Assembly: GCA_023242925.1 (NCBI GenBank)
Contig: CP096134.1
Location: 2,871,501-2,935,500 of the forward strand
Source: Hyphomonadaceae bacterium JAD_PAG50586_4
Lineage (GTDB): Bacteria > Pseudomonadota > Alphaproteobacteria > Caulobacterales > Aquidulcibacteraceae
Direction: 5' to 3'
Length of the DNA stretch: 64,000 nucleotides
The notes under the pieces are model-generated. The model had not been told where the DNA came from. It ran no database searches and saw only the letters and a list, made by a program, of their open reading frames with translations. The position numbers and the translations under genes are program-made. Below are positions 59,634 through 64,000 of this stretch, piece by piece (the first letter of the stretch is position 1; each line of letters begins with the position of its first letter).

Positions 59634-59731
59634 CACTCCGAAATAGTCAGGGCGGTTTTGCGGCGCCGCAGCGGTAGTTTACGGCGCGCGCTCGGGGAAA
59701 ACGCCATGTTTGGCGCGCCCGGAATTGTGGA

Positions 59732-59938
59732 CTAGAGCGCGGCGAGATTGACGGCGAAGGAACGTCCTGCCGCCCGATCGGTCTTCACATCGAAGCTGAA
59801 GCGATCGCCGGGCGACAACGTCACCAAACCAGCACGCTCAAGCTCGCTCACATAAACCACGATATCCGCGCCGCCGCGGTCGGGACTGAGCAGGCCCGCG
59901 CCACGGCGCGGGTCGTAGGATTTCACCGCGCCATTCAT
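59732..59938 (-). CDS. cold-shock-domain-like protein with degenerate RNA motifs
   Basis: 68 residues, the same length as CspA. It aligns along its length (GAVKSYDPRRGAGLLSPDRG versus GTVKFFNSQKGFGFIAQEGG), but RNP1 aromatic residues (KGFGFI becomes RGAGLL) and RNP2 (VFVHIS becomes VVYVSE) are lost. It may no longer bind RNA in the usual way. Third gene of the cluster; its ATG overlaps the preceding stop (ATGA). Confidence 0.8.
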   Translation of the reverse strand: MNGAVKSYDPRRGAGLLSPDRGGADIVVYVSELERAGLVTLSPGDRFSFDVKTDRAAGRSFAVNLAAL

Positions 59939-60204
59939 TCGGTCTCGGTTTCGGCGTCGACAGGAGCTTGGGCTGGCGCCTTCGCGGACGCTGCGGTTTT
60001 CTTCGTCGTGCGGCGCGGTTTCGCCGCCGCGATCGCCGCCTTCGCTTGGCGGCGCGTATCCATCTCGGCGCCAATTAGCGGCAACAGGTTATCCGCCTGT
60101 TGCCGCTGCATGACCGTGCCCGAATCCGCCAAGCGAACAGCGTTCGCATGAAGCGTGTCGAGCTCCTTGTCCGAGAGATCAGGTATGCGCTGATCGATCG
60201 ACAA
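59935..60204 (-). CDS. small basic protein between two cold-shock genes
   Basis: 89 residues. The N-terminal helical part PDLSDKELDTLHANAVRLAD is followed by MQRQQADNLLPLIGAEMDTR and a Lys/Ala/Arg-rich tail (KPRRTTKKTAASAKAPAQ) like histone H1 tails. It is a conserved alphaproteobacterial neighbour of csp genes, role unknown; the tail suggests nucleic-acid contact. Start four bases after the cspA stop. Confidence 0.75.
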   Translation of the reverse strand: MSIDQRIPDLSDKELDTLHANAVRLADSGTVMQRQQADNLLPLIGAEMDTRRQAKAAIAAAKPRRTTKKTAASAKAPAQAPVDAETETE

Positions 60205-60208
60205 TGGA

Positions 60209-60415
60209 TTATGCCGTCTTCAGGTTCGTGGCCGAGTCACGACCTTGGCGGTCGCGCTCGAGATCGAACGTCACTTTCTGGCCATCCGCCAGGCCCGAAA
60301 GGCCCGAGCGCTCAACAGCGGAAATGTGGACGAACACGTCCTTGCCGCCGCCTTCTTGCGCGATGAAACCAAAACCTTTTTGGGAATTGAAAAACTTAAC
60401 TGTACCGACAGCCAT
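60209..60415 (-). CDS. cspA: cold-shock protein
   Basis: 68 residues. GTVKFFNSQKGFGFIAQEGG contains RNP1 (KGFGFI), and KDVFVHISAVERSG contains RNP2 (VFVHIS), typical of CspA single-domain RNA chaperones. The start follows GGAGACAGGCAA. First gene of a three-gene operon. The leader contains an 11-bp hairpin just before the ribosome site. Confidence 0.93.
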   Translation of the reverse strand: MAVGTVKFFNSQKGFGFIAQEGGGKDVFVHISAVERSGLSGLADGQKVTFDLERDRQGRDSATNLKTA

Positions 60416-60437
60416 TTGCCTGTCTCCATGTAGAATT

Positions 60438-60463
60438 GCCTGCGTGGACCTTCCACGGCAGGC
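60438..60463 (-). promoter_or_regulatory. hairpin in the cspA leader
   Basis: In transcript sense, GCCTGC-C-GTGGA, loop AGG, TCCAC-GCAGGC, an 11-bp stem with one bulge ending about 23 bases before the cspA ATG. It could act as a temperature- or protein-responsive structure, as leaders of cold-shock genes often do; function inferred only. Confidence 0.5.
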
Positions 60464-60592
60464 GCCGATTTTTCGAGGGAAACAGCAAATATCCGGCGCG
60501 ACAGCGTGGGATCAGAGCGTGACGCGACGAGGATCGATAGCCGCTATATGGGCGCTTTAACCTCGAAAGCCAATGCTCAAGCGGATTTCTTT

Positions 60593-60829
60593 TCAACCAT
60601 CAGCCACTTGGGTCTTCACCACAGCGACAACTTTTGCGCCGCGGATGAAGTTTTCGATGTCGCCCGCTTCATGCGGCGCCTCATCGCGATCATCCACAGC
60701 GGCGGCTTGATCGACGATCAAATCCTGTAGCGCTTCGGGCAACGCATCCCATTGCAGCACAAGCGCGCCGCCGAGGCGGCGCAAAATATGCTCCTGCTCT
60801 GGGCGATATTTCACCGTCTTCGCGACCAC
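60593..60829 (-). CDS. small conserved hypothetical protein
   Basis: 78 residues from the GTG at 60829 (a TTG at 60889 would add 20 unlikely residues). KTVKYRPEQEHILRRLGGAL, LPEALQDLIVDQAAAVDD and IENFIRGAK suggest a small helical cytoplasmic protein. It is found in many alphaproteobacteria next to the following small gene. Function unknown. Confidence 0.6.
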   Translation of the reverse strand: MVAKTVKYRPEQEHILRRLGGALVLQWDALPEALQDLIVDQAAAVDDRDEAPHEAGDIENFIRGAKVVAVVKTQVADG

Positions 60830-60869
60830 TTGCGGCGGCCCCGGCGTGAAGGGTCTGTGCCCCCGCGCA

Positions 60870-61067
60870 TCACAATTCCACCCGCTCAAGACGGCTCTCG
60901 TCCATGATGCGGTCGAACGCTTCTGAATCGTTCCTGACGCGATATTGCTGGGGCCCAGTTTCGTGCGGCAGCGCGGTCACAACGCGATACGTGCCGCTTG
61001 GCGCCGAAAATGCGCCGGAGCGCACAATCGCCACGCGTTGCCCCGCGCCAAATTTGGTGTGCGCCAT
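60870..61067 (-). CDS. small conserved hypothetical protein
   Basis: 65 residues; the ATG at 61067 follows AAAGGATGCAGGT, so the longer frame upstream is not used. A beta-barrel-like pattern (GQRVAIVRSGAFSAPSGTYR, QQYRVRNDSEAFDRIMDESR). Probably co-expressed with the next gene 40 bases downstream. Function unknown. Confidence 0.75.
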   Translation of the reverse strand: MAHTKFGAGQRVAIVRSGAFSAPSGTYRVVTALPHETGPQQYRVRNDSEAFDRIMDESRLERVEL

Positions 61068-61276
61068 ACCTGCATCCTTTGCCTGAAAAGAGCGAAGGGC
61101 GACAAACGCGCGGACGCTACCCCCATAACATGGGGCGCATGCGAGAAAATACAAGCAAAAGCTGCGAAACATGCCCGCCTCGCGCGGAAAGCGTGCTAGG
61201 ATGATCGCCCACATCAAATAAATCGCACGCTTTCACGCCGCACCTCGCGGCGACAGAGCCTGTTTCGGAGGCTCAC

Positions 61277-61492
61277 ATGGCTCAAATTTTCGAACAATGG
61301 CGCTTAGACGCCGTCGGCCACACCGAGCGCCTCGTCGATGTCGCGATGCACGAAATGCACGACCTCAACGAAGCGCACATGATGGTGCACGGCGTGATGT
61401 GGCGCGCCATGACAGACATGATGGCGCCAACGTCCGGCGCGCAATTGGACACAGCACTCAAAGGCGCGTTGCGCACGCGGGCGCTCGTCTAA
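61277..61492 (+). CDS. small Met/His-rich hypothetical protein
   Basis: 71 residues with a ribosome site TTCGGAGGCTCAC. EMHDLNEAHMMVHGVMWRAM is unusually rich in Met and His, which could bind metal; no family recognised. Confidence 0.6.
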   Translation: MAQIFEQWRLDAVGHTERLVDVAMHEMHDLNEAHMMVHGVMWRAMTDMMAPTSGAQLDTALKGALRTRALV

Positions 61493-61585
61493 CGCGCACA
61501 AGCATCGCGAACGACTCGCATCTTTTGATCTTTGCTTGCCTCTCCTGGCGCGGCGCCTAGCATCGCCCCAGGGAGAGGCTGCGCC

Positions 61586-62263
61586 ATGTCCGACAAGAAA
61601 CCGCTCAATCGTCGTTCCTTCATGAGCCGCGTCGGCGGCACGCTCATCATCGGCGGCGCAGCCGCCACAGTGACGGGCTGCGCAACCGCAACAGGCGGCG
61701 GTTACGGCGGCGGGTTTTACACCGGCCGCACCGACGCAGATTCAGGCGCCTATGCCGATCGCGCGGGCTACGGCCGCAGCGGCGCCACCGATAGCGATAC
61801 AAGCGATCGCGCCGGCTATGGGCGCGGCGGCAATGCGGGCGTCACCGATCAAGACACCGGCGCCTACGCAGATCCCGCAGGTCGCGGCCGCGGCTCAAGC
61901 GGCGTCACCGACAACGATGCAGGCCCCTACGCCGACCCTGCCGGGCGTGGCCGGGGCGGTCGTACCGGCATGACAGATAACGATTCCGGCCCCAACGCCG
62001 ATCCCGCGGGACGCGGACGCGGCGCGGGCGGCCAGACCGGCTACACCGACAACGATGCCGGCCCGTACGCAGATCGCGCGGGATATGGTCGAGGCGGTCG
62101 CGGCAATGGCGGCGGAAGCGGCTACACCGACAGCGACAGCGGCAATTACGCCGACCGCGCAGGCTACGGCCGCGGCGGATCGCGCGGCTACACCGGCGTC
62201 ACCGATAACGATAGCGGCTCACATGCGGACGCCGCCAATTACGGTCGCGGCGGACGTCGCTAA
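61586..62263 (+). CDS. Tat-exported repeat lipoprotein with D-x-D-x-G motifs
   Basis: 225 residues; the ATG at 61586 follows GGGAGAGGCTGCGCC. NRRSFM is a twin-arginine motif and VTGC (Cys34) a lipobox. From residue 50 to the end run eight tandem units of about 20-27 residues with consensus G-x-TD-x-D-x-G-x-x-AD-x-AG-x-GRGG, for example TDNDAGPYADPAGRGRGG. The D-x-D-x-G core is like Ca2+-binding loops of dockerin or thrombospondin type 3 repeats. A surface or periplasmic calcium-binding role is inferred. It lies beside ftsA, convergently. Confidence 0.75.
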   Translation: MSDKKPLNRRSFMSRVGGTLIIGGAAATVTGCATATGGGYGGGFYTGRTDADSGAYADRAGYGRSGATDSDTSDRAGYGRGGNAGVTDQDTGAYADPAGRGRGSSGVTDNDAGPYADPAGRGRGGRTGMTDNDSGPNADPAGRGRGAGGQTGYTDNDAGPYADRAGYGRGGRGNGGGSGYTDSDSGNYADRAGYGRGGSRGYTGVTDNDSGSHADAANYGRGGRR

Positions 62264-62272
62264 GCCATTCGC

Positions 62273-63610
62273 TCAGAAATTATCGCGCAACCAGTTCCAG
62301 GCCTTGCCCATCGTGTCGCGCATCAGCGATCCGATGTGCGCAAGGTTCGGCGCGAAATGCTCTTCGACGTCGGCGAGCTGTGGATTGTCGAAGCGATGGC
62401 GCAACAAGCCGGCGCTCGCCGCATAACTGGGTCCTGCTTCGTATTGATCAAAGCCGCAAAGATCATGCGGACGGCCCAGACGCACCGGCATGCCCAGCAC
62501 TTCGGCCGCGAGCTCGCGCACGCCAGGCATTTGCGCGCCGCCGCCCACGAGGATCGCGCGCTGCGGCCCAGCCGCACCCGAGAAACCCGCGCGTGAGAGT
62601 TGTTGGCGCGCCAGCAACAGCATTTCAGTCAAACGCGGCGTCAGCGTATCCATGATTACGCCGCGCAGCGTCGTCGCCGCCTCCAGGCGCCCATCAAGCC
62701 CAAGCTTCGGCGCTGACACCGCTTCACGCGGATCGCATGCATTGCCTACAGCGCCAAAGTGCAATTTCACACGCTCAGCCGCCGCAAACGTCGTTTGCAG
62801 CTTCGCGGCCAGATCACGCGTCATCCGCACGCCGCCACCGCACGCCACGGTCTCGGCATAGACCAAGCCCTCGGCCGCATACGCGGCCAAACCAATGCAG
62901 CCTGCGCCCAGATCGACAACCAGCGCGCCCATCTCGCGCTCTTCAGCCGTCATCACCGCAAGTGCGGCCGCTTGCGGCGCCGCTACAATCTCTTCCACGT
63001 CAGCGCCCGCCGCGCGCACGCATGATTTCAGCGCGTTCACAGCGTCTCCAGGCGCCGTCACGATGCACGCTTCAACAGCCAGCATCTTGCCGCTGAGGCC
63101 ATACGGGTCATCCACCGGCTCGCCGTCGTCGACCATGTAGCGCAGCGGTTCGATATGCAAGATCGCCAGGTTTGGCGTTGGGCTCGCTTGCAGCGCCGCA
63201 TTGATCGCAGCGTCGATGTCACGCCCTGTCACCGCGCCGCTCTTCAAGCGCACAGCGCCGCGCGAGATACGCGACGCGACGCCTGGACCCGAATACGAAG
63301 CAACAACACGACGGATCGGCGCGCCGGCCATCGCCGCCGCTTCTTCGATCGAAACTTGAATAGCGCGCGCGCAGGCGTCGAAATCCGCCGGCTTGCCGCT
63401 GGCGATCGCCGGCGCGGTTTGTACGCCAATGCCCAAGACGCGCATCGGGCGGTCCGGGTGCATCTCCAGCACCGGATCGCGACGCGCCGCTAAGCAAACC
63501 GTTTTCGCGACACCCACGTCAAGCGTCGCCACCAAAGGCGCCAACGCTTCACGCGACGCGTCCTCGCGCACGCGCGCGGTTTCGCGGACGGGTTCGTAAG
63601 CCAAAGCCAT
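62273..63610 (-). CDS. ftsA: cell-division protein FtsA
   Basis: 445 residues. Actin-like ATPase that tethers FtsZ to the membrane. ATLDVGVAKTVCL, VVDLGAGCIGLAAYAEGL (phosphate loops), ACGGGVRMTRDLA, AILVGGGAQMPGVRELA, and the amphipathic C-terminal end GKAWNWLRDNF. The ATG overlaps the ftsQ stop (TGATG), indicating coupling. Confidence 0.95.
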   Translation of the reverse strand: MALAYEPVRETARVREDASREALAPLVATLDVGVAKTVCLAARRDPVLEMHPDRPMRVLGIGVQTAPAIASGKPADFDACARAIQVSIEEAAAMAGAPIRRVVASYSGPGVASRISRGAVRLKSGAVTGRDIDAAINAALQASPTPNLAILHIEPLRYMVDDGEPVDDPYGLSGKMLAVEACIVTAPGDAVNALKSCVRAAGADVEEIVAAPQAAALAVMTAEEREMGALVVDLGAGCIGLAAYAAEGLVYAETVACGGGVRMTRDLAAKLQTTFAAAERVKLHFGAVGNACDPREAVSAPKLGLDGRLEAATTLRGVIMDTLTPRLTEMLLLARQQLSRAGFSGAAGPQRAILVGGGAQMPGVRELAAEVLGMPVRLGRPHDLCGFDQYEAGPSYAASAGLLRHRFDNPQLADVEEHFAPNLAHIGSLMRDTMGKAWNWLRDNF

Positions 63611-64000
63611 CACGCGCCTCCCAGCAGAGGCCGCAAGCCGCCGGCCAACACCGGATGCACGCGAATGGCGACACGATCAGGCACGCGCATATCGATCTGC
63701 GCCAACGGGCGATCGAGCAGCGCGTGCTCAGTTTGCAAGTCTTCCAGCTGCGCCAGCGCCGCTTGCGGGTTCTCTTCCGGCAACGCCACGGTCGTCCCGC
63801 TCGTCAGTTCGACATTCCAGCGGCGATCGCCCACACGCACCAGCGCACGCAAATGCGCACGCACTTGCGGCAGGCTCTCTAACGCCGCAAGCATCGCTGG
63901 CGACGCGGGGCCTGCGCCTTGGCCAACCACCAACGGCAAATTCGCGTGATCGGCCGCGCGCTCGGTGAGCAAACGCTCGCCGTTCGCATCGATCACGGAC
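63610..64000 (-). CDS. ftsQ: cell-division protein FtsQ, C-terminal part (start outside window)
   Basis: 130 residues visible, open to the window end. IDANGERLLTE, LPLVVGQGA, DRRWNVELTSGTTVALPE and DMRVPDRVAIRV are the beta domain of FtsQ, which recruits FtsB and FtsL at the septum from the periplasm. Identity is also supported by the ftsA overlap. Confidence 0.9.
   Translation of the reverse strand, partial: SVIDANGERLLTERAADHANLPLVVGQGAGPASPAMLAALESLPQVRAHLRALVRVGDRRWNVELTSGTTVALPEENPQAALAQLEDLQTEHALLDRPLAQIDMRVPDRVAIRVHPVLAGGLRPLLGGA

Overview
The window looks like a chromosomal segment of a GC-rich alphaproteobacterium, probably on the Caulobacterales/Hyphomonadaceae side. The evidence is a two-piece (permuted) ssrA gene, an alpha-type SspB, a CtrA-like TTAA-N7-TTAA site upstream of ftsZ, the ftsQ-ftsA-ftsZ / lpxC-bamD-ligA cell-division and envelope block, and the alpha-typical neighbourhood miaA-serB-htrA-hflC-hflK-folA-thyA-sspB-fumC. 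There is no prophage, insertion sequence, CRISPR array, rRNA or tRNA that I can see. Genes are packed tightly, and many convergent neighbours share their stop codons (CTAG overlaps).

Layout. 1-17 kb: the tail of a large membrane protein, a secreted M1 aminopeptidase, an FMN reductase-globin pair, purD, an APH-type kinase, a secreted amidohydrolase, a CorA transporter, purT, a divergent ketol-acid reductoisomerase and several small envelope proteins. 16-24 kb: miaA, serB, a HAD phosphatase, an HtrA protease, HflC/HflK and the Mrp Fe-S carrier. 24-33 kb: two paralogous winged-helix regulators, a cytochrome P450, pyruvate kinase, GST, SMP-30, folA and thyA. 33-39 kb: an aquaporin, ssrA directly upstream of sspB (the tmRNA and the adaptor that hands its tagged products to ClpXP), a RusA-like nuclease, fumC, DUF4169 and a ribbon-helix-helix protein. 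39-42 kb: a same-strand group of a lipoprotein, a small membrane protein and two TIR-domain membrane proteins. 42-51 kb: UvrD/PcrA helicase, PrmA, a MORN protein, a secreted protein homologous to the periplasmic part of one TIR protein, aminopeptidase P and an M20 hydrolase. 51-64 kb: ligA, bamD, lpxC, a TPR protein, ftsZ, a three-gene cold-shock cluster, small conserved proteins, a repeat-rich Tat lipoprotein, ftsA and partial ftsQ.

Two things stand out. First, the TIR cluster: one protein has a cytoplasmic TIR domain, one membrane helix and a four-cysteine periplasmic domain. That periplasmic domain also occurs alone as a secreted protein about 6 kb away. The architecture suggests an envelope-sensing TIR receptor. 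Second, about fifteen single-base indels, many in homopolymers, break otherwise well conserved and partly essential genes (htrA, hflK, fumC, uvrD, pepP, an M20 peptidase, ligA, lpxC and others). This pattern is best explained by uncorrected base-calling errors. Coordinates below give the span of the intact gene I infer, with the break position stated.
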